A stretch of DNA of 64,000 nucleotides from Pirellulales bacterium (lineage in GTDB: Bacteria; Planctomycetota; Planctomycetia; Pirellulales; UBA1268). Shown in pieces: positions 38,448 through 47,203 of the stretch. The notes under the pieces were generated by a model. It worked only from the letters and a program-made list of their open reading frames with translations. It searched no databases and was not told the origin of the DNA. The DNA is taken from NCBI GenBank assembly GCA_018401745.1, contig JAGYJY010000021.1, forward strand, positions 1 to 64,000, in the 5' to 3' direction. Each line of letters opens with the position of its first letter. Positions within the stretch are counted from its first letter, which is position 1. The translations under genes and the position numbers were made by a program.

Positions 38448-39269
38448 ATGCGGCTTGGGCTGATCAACTCGGCGTTTGCCCAGGCGGGCCGCGACACCCG
38501 CTTCGGCCTGGAAAAGACGAAGCAGCTCGGCTTCGACACGGTCGACATCTTCACCGACCCGCTCGACATCGATGCCGATGAGCGGCGGCTGCTGCGAGAT
38601 GTGTGCGACGAGCTCGAGCTGCCGATCGTGAGCCTGTGCTGCGTGGCGCTCGGCCTGGTCGACTTCAATCCGTCGGTGCGTCGCTTCCACATCGACCGCT
38701 GCCGCAGGTTTCTCGATCTGACGGCCGAGCTTGGCGGCAGCAACCTGCTGCTGGTGCTCGGCGAGTATGTCTGGCAGCAGGAGGTGATCCCGCCGCGTGA
38801 GCAGTGGCGGCTTGGCGTGGAGAGCGTGCAGCAGCTTGGCAGCCATGCGGCGTCGCTGGGCCTGAAGATCGCGATCGAGCTGGAGCCGTTTCGTCTCTCG
38901 ATCGTCAACTCGATCGACACGATGCTGCAGTTTCTCGGCGACGTTGGCCAGGCTGATGTCGTGCGGGCCAACTGCGACATCTCCCACCTGCACCTGGTGC
39001 ACACACCACCAGCCGATGTCGCCCGGCTTGCTGGTGTGATCGAACATGTGCACCTCTCTGATTGTGATGGCACCGTGCATGGTGATCTGCCTCCCGGCCG
39101 TGGCGTGACGCCGATTGCCGACTACCTCGCCGCCATTCGCGACACCGGCTACGACGGCGTGGTCAGCCTCGAGCTCGAGTATTCGCCCGAGCCAGAAAGA
39201 ATCGTGGAGTGGGTGGCGGAGGCCCACGACGCCACGGCTGCAATCATGCGAGACCTCGGCTGTCGATGA
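38448..39269 (+). CDS. Xylose isomerase-like TIM-barrel protein (sugar phosphate isomerase/epimerase)
   Basis: 273 residues from MRLGLINSAFAQAGRD, with GGAGG 13 bases upstream. AP_endonuc_2-type barrel: FGLEKTKQLGFDTVDIFTDP, then ELGGSNLLLVLGEYVW, ASLGLKIAIELEPFRLS, VRANCDISHLHLVH, IEHVHLSDCDGTVHGDLPPG and DGVVSLELEYSPEPERIVEW. The metal-ligand residues Glu, Asp-x-x-His, His and Glu appear in the expected strands. The substrate is unknown. It is followed after 19 bases by a hydrolase gene, so the two may act on related sugars. Confidence 0.88.
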   Translation: MRLGLINSAFAQAGRDTRFGLEKTKQLGFDTVDIFTDPLDIDADERRLLRDVCDELELPIVSLCCVALGLVDFNPSVRRFHIDRCRRFLDLTAELGGSNLLLVLGEYVWQQEVIPPREQWRLGVESVQQLGSHAASLGLKIAIELEPFRLSIVNSIDTMLQFLGDVGQADVVRANCDISHLHLVHTPPADVARLAGVIEHVHLSDCDGTVHGDLPPGRGVTPIADYLAAIRDTGYDGVVSLELEYSPEPERIVEWVAEAHDATAAIMRDLGCR

Positions 39270-39288
39270 CCTGATCGGGAGAGCTGCG

Positions 39289-41613
39289 ATGAAGCGTGCA
39301 TGCCTGCGACTGTTGCTCGGCGGCTGGCTGGCTGGTGGGCTGGTAGCCGTGGAGGCGGAGCCGCCGGAGCAGCTGCCAGGGACGGAGGCCTTCGCTGCAG
39401 GCGTAGACCTTTCTGCCGATGCGTTGGCGTCGCAGCTGGTCGACGGTGTGGATCGCTTCCTCCTCGGTGAGATCGACGCTGCCCGAGAGGAGCGGAGGCG
39501 GGCGTGGCGCGCCGATCACACGACCCGCGAGCATGCCCAGGCTGCCGATGCTGCCCGCCGAGAGCGGCTGGCCCGCATCCTCGGGCTGCGAGATCCGCGG
39601 CCTGCGTTTGCAGCTCCGCAGCTGCTGGCCACGCCTGAGCGATCGGCCGTCGTGGGCCGCGGCATGGGATATGAGATTCTTGCTGTCCGCTGGCCGGCCG
39701 TTGAGGGCGTCCACGGCGAGGGCCTGCTGCTGGTGCCGAGCGGGGAGGCTGTGGCGAGTGTGGTGGTGATCCCCGACGCGGAGCTCACGCCAGAGCAGTA
39801 TGTCGGGCTTTCTGCGGGGGTGCCGATGCAGGGGCAGCTGCCGAGGCTGCTGGCGGAACGTGGATGCCGTGTGCTCGTGCCTGTGCTGATCGATCGGCAT
39901 CGTGAGAAGCGGAACGGTCGGGCGATGCTCACGTCGCGGGAGTATCTCTACCGCAGCGCCTTTGAGTTGGGCCGGCACATCGTCGGCTATGAGCTGCAGA
40001 AGGTGTTCGCCGCGGTCGACTGGTTTCAGGCGGGCAGCGGCACGCAGGCGATCGGCGTCGTCGGGTTTGGCGAGGGGGGCATGCTCGCGCTGTATGCCGC
40101 CGCTCTCGATCCGCGGATTGAGCTGGCCGGCGTGTGCGGCTTCTTTGGCGATCGCGACCGGCTCTGGGAGCAGCCGATCGATCGCAACGTGTTCGGTCTG
40201 CTCTCGCACTTCGGTGATGCCGAGCTCGCCGCGATGGTGCTGCCGCGGAAGCTCGTGATCGAAAACAGCCGCGGGCCGGAGCGGGTGATTCCAGGGGATG
40301 GCGGTGCGCCGGCGGTGCTGCGGTCTCCCGAAGGGGTGGCGGCGGAGCTCGCCCGCGTGCGAGCGCTTGCGGCTGCTGATGCAACGACGCAGCTGATTGT
40401 CGTGGGGGAGGATGGCGGGGCCGTCGAGCATGGGGCGGCTGTCGATGCTCTTGCCGACGCGCTTGGTGCCGCGGCAGCCTCCGCCTCAGGCGAGCCGGAG
40501 ATCGTCGGCCTGGCGGTCGATAGCGAGGATCGTCAGCGGCGGCAGATTGCCGAGATTGACCGCTTCACGCAGCGGCTGCTGGCGACCTGTGCCGACACTC
40601 GCCGCGACTTCCTGCCGATCGCAGACCAGCTCGGACAGGCCCCGCATCAGCCGCTCGACTTCACCTCGCCCGCGGCCTACGAGCGGTCGATTGAGCCGTT
40701 TCGCGAGCAGTTTGCCACGGAGGTGATCGGTCGCTTTGACCACGACCTGCTCCCGCCGCGGCCTCGGTCGCAGCTGATCGCTCGAGCTGATGGTGTGGCG
40801 ACCTACCGCGTGGTGCTCGATGTGTTTCCAGACGTGATGGCCACGGGGCTGCTCCTGCTGCCAGACGATGTGCAGCCGGGGGAGCGGCGGCCGGTCGTTG
40901 TCTGCCAGCACGGGCTGGAAGGTCGGCCCGACGACCTGCTTGCCGGTGCGGACAAGGAATCGATCTACAAGGGAATGGCCACCAGGCTCGCCCAGCGGGG
41001 CTTCATCACGTTTGCGCCGCAGAATCTCTACCTCTACGGCGACCGTTTTCGCACGCTGCAACGGAAGGCGAATCCCCTTGGCAAAACCCTCTTCTCGGTG
41101 ATCGTGCCCCAGCACCGGCAGATCGTCCGCTGGCTGGCGACGCTGCCGCAGGTCGACGCCGAGAGGATTGCGTTTTATGGGCTCAGCTACGGCGGGAAGT
41201 CGGCGATGCGGATTCCTGCCCTGGTTGACGAATACTGTCTTTCAATCTGCTCGGCCGATTTCAACGACTGGGTCTGGAAGAACGCGTCGACTTCGGCTCC
41301 CTACAGCTATGTCTGGACGGGCGAGTATGAGATCTTCGAGTTTGACCTCGGGAGCACCTTCAACTACGCCGAGATGGCAGCCCTGATTGCGCCGCGGCCC
41401 TTTCTGGTCGAGCGAGGCCACTTCGACACGGTCGGCTCAGACGAGCGGGTGGCCCTGGAGTTTGCCAAGGTGCGGTTTCTCTACGAGGCGAGGCTGGGGC
41501 TGCCAGGGCGGGCCGCGATTGAGTGGTTCGTGGGGCCGCACGCGATTCACGGGGAGGGCAGCTATGCCTTCCTCCACCACCATCTCGACTGGCCGTTGCC
41601 GGCGTCTAAGTAG
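39289..41613 (+). CDS. Secreted two-domain alpha/beta-hydrolase (acetyl-esterase-like)
   Basis: 774 residues from MKRACLRLLLGGWLAGG, a signal peptide. The C-terminal domain is a planctomycete-type hydrolase with nucleophile elbow GLSYGGKSAMRIP, acid region RPFLVERGHFDTVG and His in GPHAIHGEGSYAFLHHHLDW. The N-terminal domain also looks like an alpha/beta-hydrolase, but its elbow reads GFGEGGMLALYAA, with Glu where Ser belongs, so it is probably inactive or altered. Esterase action on a sugar ester is a reasonable guess given the TIM-barrel partner. Stop at 41613. Confidence 0.85.
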   Translation: MKRACLRLLLGGWLAGGLVAVEAEPPEQLPGTEAFAAGVDLSADALASQLVDGVDRFLLGEIDAAREERRRAWRADHTTREHAQAADAARRERLARILGLRDPRPAFAAPQLLATPERSAVVGRGMGYEILAVRWPAVEGVHGEGLLLVPSGEAVASVVVIPDAELTPEQYVGLSAGVPMQGQLPRLLAERGCRVLVPVLIDRHREKRNGRAMLTSREYLYRSAFELGRHIVGYELQKVFAAVDWFQAGSGTQAIGVVGFGEGGMLALYAAALDPRIELAGVCGFFGDRDRLWEQPIDRNVFGLLSHFGDAELAAMVLPRKLVIENSRGPERVIPGDGGAPAVLRSPEGVAAELARVRALAAADATTQLIVVGEDGGAVEHGAAVDALADALGAAAASASGEPEIVGLAVDSEDRQRRQIAEIDRFTQRLLATCADTRRDFLPIADQLGQAPHQPLDFTSPAAYERSIEPFREQFATEVIGRFDHDLLPPRPRSQLIARADGVATYRVVLDVFPDVMATGLLLLPDDVQPGERRPVVVCQHGLEGRPDDLLAGADKESIYKGMATRLAQRGFITFAPQNLYLYGDRFRTLQRKANPLGKTLFSVIVPQHRQIVRWLATLPQVDAERIAFYGLSYGGKSAMRIPALVDEYCLSICSADFNDWVWKNASTSAPYSYVWTGEYEIFEFDLGSTFNYAEMAALIAPRPFLVERGHFDTVGSDERVALEFAKVRFLYEARLGLPGRAAIEWFVGPHAIHGEGSYAFLHHHLDWPLPASK

Positions 41614-41920
41614 CCTCGTTTTCCCGAAAAAACCTGGCTCACGGCCGTCATCGGGCTATACTTTTCCAAGCTGGTGCAATGCCAGTCGATTTTGTTGGGG
41701 CGTTGACGGCGAAACTTTTCCCGAGCCTCTGCGTTGAAGTTGTGGGGCGATGCATCCTTCCTCATCCGCTTCCAGGCTTTCAAAAACCTGTTCCCCAGAG
41801 GACATTTGGGGGGACATTTTGGGTCAGAAACTGCCCGCGAAGGCGTTGTTTCTGACAACGGTCCGAAACTCCCGCCTGCTCTCAGCCCACCAGCCGCTCT
41901 CTGCGATCTTGAGGTTTGCC
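41614..41920. other. Leader region of DUF1559 gene 2
   Basis: No gene is supported. It holds a TATACT box at 41657-41662 with a weak -35, and a perfect 9-bp inverted repeat GTCAGAAAC/GTTTCTGAC (41823-41831, 41848-41856) that could be an operator or hairpin in the leader. Confidence 0.45.
41823..41856. promoter_or_regulatory. Inverted repeat in the DUF1559 gene 2 leader
   Basis: GTCAGAAAC and GTTTCTGAC are perfect complements separated by 16 bases, about 65 bases before the start. Either a dimeric-regulator site or an mRNA hairpin. Confidence 0.35.
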
Positions 41921-42874
41921 ATGCGATCTTGTTCTCCACGTTCGATGCCCGGCAGGGCCACCCGTGTTCAGGCGGGTTTTACGCTCGTTGAGCTCCTCGT
42001 CGTGATCGCCATCATTGGCGTGCTCGTTGGCCTGCTGCTGCCGGCGGTGCAGTCGGCCCGCGAGGCGGCCCGGCGGATCTCGTGCACAAACAGTCTCAAG
42101 CAGGTCGGACTGGCCGTGCAGCTCTCCCACGACGTGCAGAACAAGTTTCCTTCCGGCCGGATGACGCGGGATCCCTATGACGTGTCGTGGGCCTTCCGTC
42201 TGCTGCCCTTCATGGAGGAGCAGGCGATCTACGACGCCCGCAATCCCGACACGACGGTGCCCTGTTGGGATCCGAGCAACGCCTTGGCCTTCCGCTCGCC
42301 AGTCGCCACGTATTTCTGCTCGAGCCGGCGGCCTCCCATTGCTGACCGCAACTTCGACAACAACAACAATGCTCCGCTGGTGACGGGCGTCGCTGCTGGC
42401 GGCGACTACGCGGCCAACCCCGGGACATACTTCAACTACGCCGTCACGCCCAATGCTCCCTTCGATCCCAAGCGAGGCGGTCCGATCCACACCTTCTCAA
42501 GCGTGACCATGGCCCAGGTGACCGACGGCCTGAGCAAAACGTTTGTCGTTGGTGAAAAACACATCCCGCCGGAAGACAGCTCCTACAGCACTGAGATGCA
42601 GCACTACATGCAGGGCGACACGGCGTTCTTCCCGTCCGACACCCCGCATACGCTGTTTCGGGACACCTACCGCGGCCTGGCCCAGAGCTACCGCGACATG
42701 AACAACCGCAAGTTTGGCAGCATGCACCCTTCGGTAACACAGTTCGTGTTTTGCGACGGCCATGTGGAGGCGATCTCCAACGACACCGGCCTCGACATCC
42801 TGCGGTGGTACTGTGCCGTCGGTGATGGCAACGACCCGACAACACCTCCCGATGGTGTCGACGTCGACTACTGA
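41921..42874 (+). CDS. DUF1559 protein with type IV pilin-like N-terminus
   Basis: 317 residues from MRSCSPRSMPGRATRVQAG; the longer frame upstream has no pilin logic. Motif GFTLVELLVVIAIIGVLVGL, then LPAVQSAREAARRISCTNSL. C-terminal H-x9-DG element: SMHPSVTQFVFCDGHVEAIS. The mature protein is shorter than DUF1559 gene 1 and diverged. It is followed after 56 bases by a small membrane-anchored protein rather than the usual lipoprotein. Confidence 0.93.
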   Translation: MRSCSPRSMPGRATRVQAGFTLVELLVVIAIIGVLVGLLLPAVQSAREAARRISCTNSLKQVGLAVQLSHDVQNKFPSGRMTRDPYDVSWAFRLLPFMEEQAIYDARNPDTTVPCWDPSNALAFRSPVATYFCSSRRPPIADRNFDNNNNAPLVTGVAAGGDYAANPGTYFNYAVTPNAPFDPKRGGPIHTFSSVTMAQVTDGLSKTFVVGEKHIPPEDSSYSTEMQHYMQGDTAFFPSDTPHTLFRDTYRGLAQSYRDMNNRKFGSMHPSVTQFVFCDGHVEAISNDTGLDILRWYCAVGDGNDPTTPPDGVDVDY

Positions 42875-42930
42875 GCGTCGCCGCGAGTGCCGTTTTTTCT
42901 CACACACATGTCCATGCTGGAGTCGCGTTT

Positions 42931-43561
42931 ATGAACAGATCTTCTCGCCCTCGGCGCGGGTTTTCCAAGACAGCGGTTGTGGCTGCTGTCGTTGTTGCCG
43001 TTGCCGCAGTCGGTGTCTGGTATCTGGCCTGGCCAGATCTTGCCGACAAGACGATCGCCATGCAGCGAGATCTCTTGGAGAGCGGTCTCGGCCCTGATGC
43101 GACCAAAGAGCAGATCGTGGCCATCACGAAGAACGTGGATCAGCTCAATGCCGACGACGCCGGTCGCGTGCGGCAGGCGCTCTTCGGCGACCTGCGGGGC
43201 ATGCAGCAGCGAAACATGACGCGTTATTTTGATGCGTCGGAGGCGGAGCGGCAGGCGGTGCTGGATGCCGACATCGCCCGGATCCAGCTGCTGGGAAAGC
43301 TCTTCGACGCGGTCAATCCCGGCAGCATGAGGCTGCCCACCGATGCCGAGCGGCAGCAGTGGGAGGAGCGGACGGAAAGCCCGCGAGGAGGGGCGTGAAG
43401 AGCCGCGGCCAGAACAGCGTCGCGACGACACCCCCAGGATCGATCGGGAGCAGGCCGAGGAATACATCACCGCACTGCGGGCTCGGGCTGAGGAGCAGGG
43501 CGTCGACCTTGGTCGCATGGGCGGCTTTGGCGGACGCGGAGGTCGCGGCCGTCGGGGCTGA
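42931..43561 (+). CDS. Membrane-anchored hypothetical protein with Gly/Arg-rich tail (frameshifted)
   Basis: One N-terminal TM helix (VVAAVVVAVAAVGVWYLAWP) follows a basic MNRSSRPRRG head. A charged helical domain comes next (NVDQLNADDAGRVRQALFGD, RYFDASEAERQAVLDADIAR). As given, it stops at 43398. Dropping one A from the A3 run 43376-43378 extends it through EEPRPEQRRDDTPRIDREQA, EEYITALRARAEEQGVDLGR to a GGFGGRGGRGRRG end, about 209 residues. It follows DUF1559 gene 2 closely. Family not recognised. Confidence 0.65.
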
Positions 43562-43605
43562 GTGCAACTGTGGCTGAGCGGCTGATCCGCTACGATTGAG
43601 GCATC

Positions 43606-46600
43606 GTGGCCACCTCCAAACCGCGCTCCCCCCGAGCAAAAGACGCGTCCGACGCAACCGCCGAGTCATCGCAGCGGCTGCTTTGTCTGGCGGAGTCGAT
43701 CGAAGATCACAGCGGGTTTGCCGACGTCATCGCCAGCCTCCGAGAGGGGCACGGCGGAACGATCGGCGGAACCTGGGGATCAGGCTGCGCGCTTGCGGTG
43801 GCCTCGCTGCAGCGGCTCCTCGCAGCCTCGGAAGAATCGGCTGGTCGCCGCACCGTGTCGAGTCGCACGCGTTCGACGGAGCGAGCGGGGAAGCCAAGAG
43901 CCGCGGCGAGCGGCCGTGGGGTGGTCGTGGCAGTCTTGCCGCACGCAGCCGACGTGGAGGCCTTCGCCGACGACCTTGCCATCTTCACCACCGCCGATGT
44001 CGTGGTGCTGCCGGCGGTGGAGACGATCGACGAAGACGACCTTGCTGGGAGCCCAGACGCCGCGGCTCGCCTCGCGGTTGTCAAACGGCTGACCCAGCCA
44101 AGTCACAAGGCCCGTCCGCAGATCGTCGTCACGAGCATGCAGGCGCTGCTCTCGCCCCTGGATGATCCCCGCGAGATCTCAGCGAGCACGCGGCTGCTTG
44201 AGGTGGGCGGCACGCTCGATCCTGCGGAACTGGCCGACTGGCTGGTGGCTCGCGGCTGGCAGGGCTACGACGCGATCGAGATGCCCGGGTCGTTTGCCCG
44301 CCGCGGTGGGATCATGGATCTCTTCGCGGCCGACTGGGACCGGCCGATTCGCGTCGAGCTCTTCGGCAACGAGATCGAGTCGCTCCGCACGTTCGACATT
44401 GTCAGCCAGCGGAGCGTGGATGATCTCGATCAGATCGAGGTCACGGCGCTGGCCCGCTCGCACGGCTCCACGCAGCTCACCGAGATTCTGCCGGAGGGCT
44501 CGGCGTTTGCGCTCGTCGAGCCGATGGAGCTCGCGGATGAAGCGGGCCGGTGCTTTGCCCGGCTGCATGGAAGCCTCGGCAACATTTCAGAGCCCGAGGA
44601 TGTTTTTGCGCGAATCTACCGCTGGCCGTCGGTGACGCTCTCGTGCGTGGCCACCGCGAGCCTCGAAGCCGCCGCTCAGCTTGCGATTGAGAGCGTGGAG
44701 CGGTTTACCGGTGTGCTCGACCGTGTCAGGGAAGAGCTCGAAAACGTCGGCCGGGATCAGGAGGTCTGGATCGTCTGCCCGACCGAAGCGGAGACCAGTC
44801 GGCTCGGTGAGCTGCTTGCCGAGAGCCGGCCCGCCCAGCAGGGGCGGCTGCACTTTGCCGTCGGCCATCTCTCGGCTGGCTTTCGACTGGTGCCGGAACG
44901 GCTTGTGTTGATCAGCGCTGCGGAGCTGTTTCGGCGTGAGGATGTGGTCCGCCGCACGCCCAAGCACAGGCTCTCCCGTGCGATCGACACCTTCCTTGAT
45001 CTGCAGGATGGTGACTACGTCGTGCATGTCTCGCACGGCATCGGCCGCTATCGCGGGCTGAAACTCCTGGAGAAACAGGATCGCACCGAGGAGTTTCTCG
45101 ACGTTGAGTTTGCCGAGGGCACCCGTGTGTATGTGCCGGCGGCCTGCATCGACCTCGTGCAGAAGTATGTCGGCGGCACCAAGCTCGCTCCCAAGCTCGC
45201 CAAGATCGGGGGGCGGGCTTGGGAGAAGCAGAAGCAGGCCGTCCGTGAGGCGGTGGCCGACATGGCGGCCGACATGCTCCGCCTGCAGGCTCGCCGCGAG
45301 AGCAGGCCAGGCGTGGCCTTCCCTGCCGACACGCAGTGGCAGGAAGACTTTGAGGCGGCCTTCCCCTACGACGAAACCCCCGACCAGCTCTCGGCCGTGC
45401 ATGCGATCCGCGATGACATGCAAAAGCCGCAGCCGATGGACCGGCTGCTCTGCGGCGATGTCGGCTTTGGCAAGACAGAACTCGCGATGCGGGCCGCCTT
45501 CAAGGCGGTCGACGCGGGGCATCAGGTGGCGGTGCTTGTGCCCACGACCGTGCTCGCCGAGCAGCACCGCCGCACGTTTGCCGCGAGGTTTGCGGAGTAT
45601 CCCTTTGAAATCCGCTCGCTCTCTCGGATGGCGAGCACGGCTGAGACCAGAGAGATCCTGGAAGGCCTCGCCGCGGGCACGATCGACATTGTGATCGGCA
45701 CCCACCGCGTGGCCGGGGCCGACGTCCACTTCGCTCGGCTCGGCCTGGTCGTGATCGACGAGGAGCAGCGGTTTGGCGTGGAGGTCAAGGAGCGGCTCAA
45801 GGCGGTGCGGGCAAGCGTGGACGTGCTCACGATGACCGCCACCCCGATTCCCCGCACGCTCCACATGGCGATGCTCGGCATCCGCGACATCTCCAGCCTG
45901 GCCACGCCTCCGACGAACCGGCAGCCGGTGGAAACGCGTGTGGCCCGCTGGGACGACGGACTGATTCGGCATGCGATCGAGCGGGAGCTGGCCCGCGGCG
46001 GTCAGGTTTTTGTCGTGCACAACCGAATCAAAGACATCCATCGCGTGCGGGAGAAGCTGGCCCGGATCGTGCCGGATGCCCGCGTGGTGATCGCCCACGG
46101 AAGGCTCAACGAGCATGAGCTCGAGGATGTGATGCTCACCTTCGTGCGGGGTGAGGCCGACATCCTGTTGGCGACCACGATCATCGAGAGCGGCCTCGAC
46201 ATTCCGCGGGCCAACACCATTTTCATCGATGAGGCCGACCACTACGGCCTGGCCGATCTGCATCAGCTGCGGGGCCGCGTGGGCCGCAGCCATCACCGTG
46301 CCTACTGCTACATGCTGATCGACCAGGGAACGCAGCTCACTGAGACCGCTGCCCGGCGGCTGCGGGCGATCCAGGAGTTTTCCAGCATGGGGGCGGGCTT
46401 CTCGCTCTCCATGAGAGATCTCGAGATCCGCGGTGCAGGCAACCTGCTGGGAACGCAGCAGAGCGGTCACATTGCGGCAGTTGGCTATGACCTCTACTGC
46501 AAGCTGCTGGAGCAGGCCGTGCGTGGCCTCAAGCATCTGCCACCCGCTGAGCCGCCGGCGGTGGCGATCGACCTGCCCGGCCGGGCCTTTTTGCCCCGCG

Positions 46601-47079
46601 ACTATATCCCCGATATCCGCAGCAAGATCGACGTCTACCGACGCCTTTCTCGGGCTGGCGAGGCGAGCCATATCGACGACATCCAGGCTGAGCTGGCTGA
46701 TCGTTTCGGGCCACTCCCTGATGAGGCGCGGCGGCTCTGCGAGGCGGCCCGCGTGCGGGTGGCGGCAGCCTCCTGGGGAATCGATGCGATCACACGGCAA
46801 GACGGCCTGCTCGTGTTCACCTTCCACGACATCTCCCGGCGTCGGTTGCTGAAGGATGCGATGGATGGGCTGCTGCGGATTGTCGACGAACGCACCGCGG
46901 CCTACCCGCTGGCCGCGCGGCATAACGCCGCTGAGATCGCGACCCCCGACGGCCTGCTGGCGGTGATGCGGCTGCTGCTGGAGCGACATGATGGCCGCCC
47001 GCAGGCCATCGCAGCCGAGCCACACGCAGGCCCACGGCGTCGCCGTCGTCGCCGAAAACCGCGTGCCGCGCAAGACTGA
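43606..47079 (+). CDS. mfd: Transcription-repair coupling factor Mfd
   Basis: 1,157 residues starting at GTG. Displaces stalled RNA polymerase and recruits UvrA. Order: UvrB-like N-terminal domains (YDAIEMPGSFARRGGIMDLF), the CarD-like RNA polymerase interaction domain (GDYVVHVSHGIGRYRGLKLL), RecG-like helicase with Walker A GDVGFGKTELAMRAA (about 617) and DEEQRFG (about 717), MTATPIPRTLHMA, TTIIESGLDIPRANTIFIDE, HQLRGRVGRSHHRAYCYM, RGAGNLLGTQQSGHIAAVGY, then the TRCF C-terminal domain. A complete housekeeping gene with no frameshift. Confidence 0.98.
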   Translation: MATSKPRSPRAKDASDATAESSQRLLCLAESIEDHSGFADVIASLREGHGGTIGGTWGSGCALAVASLQRLLAASEESAGRRTVSSRTRSTERAGKPRAAASGRGVVVAVLPHAADVEAFADDLAIFTTADVVVLPAVETIDEDDLAGSPDAAARLAVVKRLTQPSHKARPQIVVTSMQALLSPLDDPREISASTRLLEVGGTLDPAELADWLVARGWQGYDAIEMPGSFARRGGIMDLFAADWDRPIRVELFGNEIESLRTFDIVSQRSVDDLDQIEVTALARSHGSTQLTEILPEGSAFALVEPMELADEAGRCFARLHGSLGNISEPEDVFARIYRWPSVTLSCVATASLEAAAQLAIESVERFTGVLDRVREELENVGRDQEVWIVCPTEAETSRLGELLAESRPAQQGRLHFAVGHLSAGFRLVPERLVLISAAELFRREDVVRRTPKHRLSRAIDTFLDLQDGDYVVHVSHGIGRYRGLKLLEKQDRTEEFLDVEFAEGTRVYVPAACIDLVQKYVGGTKLAPKLAKIGGRAWEKQKQAVREAVADMAADMLRLQARRESRPGVAFPADTQWQEDFEAAFPYDETPDQLSAVHAIRDDMQKPQPMDRLLCGDVGFGKTELAMRAAFKAVDAGHQVAVLVPTTVLAEQHRRTFAARFAEYPFEIRSLSRMASTAETREILEGLAAGTIDIVIGTHRVAGADVHFARLGLVVIDEEQRFGVEVKERLKAVRASVDVLTMTATPIPRTLHMAMLGIRDISSLATPPTNRQPVETRVARWDDGLIRHAIERELARGGQVFVVHNRIKDIHRVREKLARIVPDARVVIAHGRLNEHELEDVMLTFVRGEADILLATTIIESGLDIPRANTIFIDEADHYGLADLHQLRGRVGRSHHRAYCYMLIDQGTQLTETAARRLRAIQEFSSMGAGFSLSMRDLEIRGAGNLLGTQQSGHIAAVGYDLYCKLLEQAVRGLKHLPPAEPPAVAIDLPGRAFLPRDYIPDIRSKIDVYRRLSRAGEASHIDDIQAELADRFGPLPDEARRLCEAARVRVAAASWGIDAITRQDGLLVFTFHDISRRRLLKDAMDGLLRIVDERTAAYPLAARHNAAEIATPDGLLAVMRLLLERHDGRPQAIAAEPHAGPRRRRRRRKPRAAQD

Positions 47080-47141
47080 GCAGGGCGACGAAGGCGGAAA
47101 ACTGGAGGAAAACGGCAGGCGAGTCCTTCGTGAAAACGCTG

Positions 47142-47171
47142 TTGCGACGGCTGCTCCGGGCCTCCTATAGT
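47142..47171 (+). promoter_or_regulatory. Candidate promoter for the SurA-like gene
   Basis: TTGCGA and TATAGT spaced by 18 bases, ending 33 bases before the GTG start. Confidence 0.5.
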
Positions 47172-47203
47172 CCGCCGCGATTCGTTTCCACGAGGAGCCC
47201 TCT

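Noticed and set aside
44587-47073. Long open frame (828 codons) antisense to mfd
   Set aside because: Mfd on the other strand has complete motifs throughout. Open antisense frames are expected in GC-rich DNA, and this translation has no family features.
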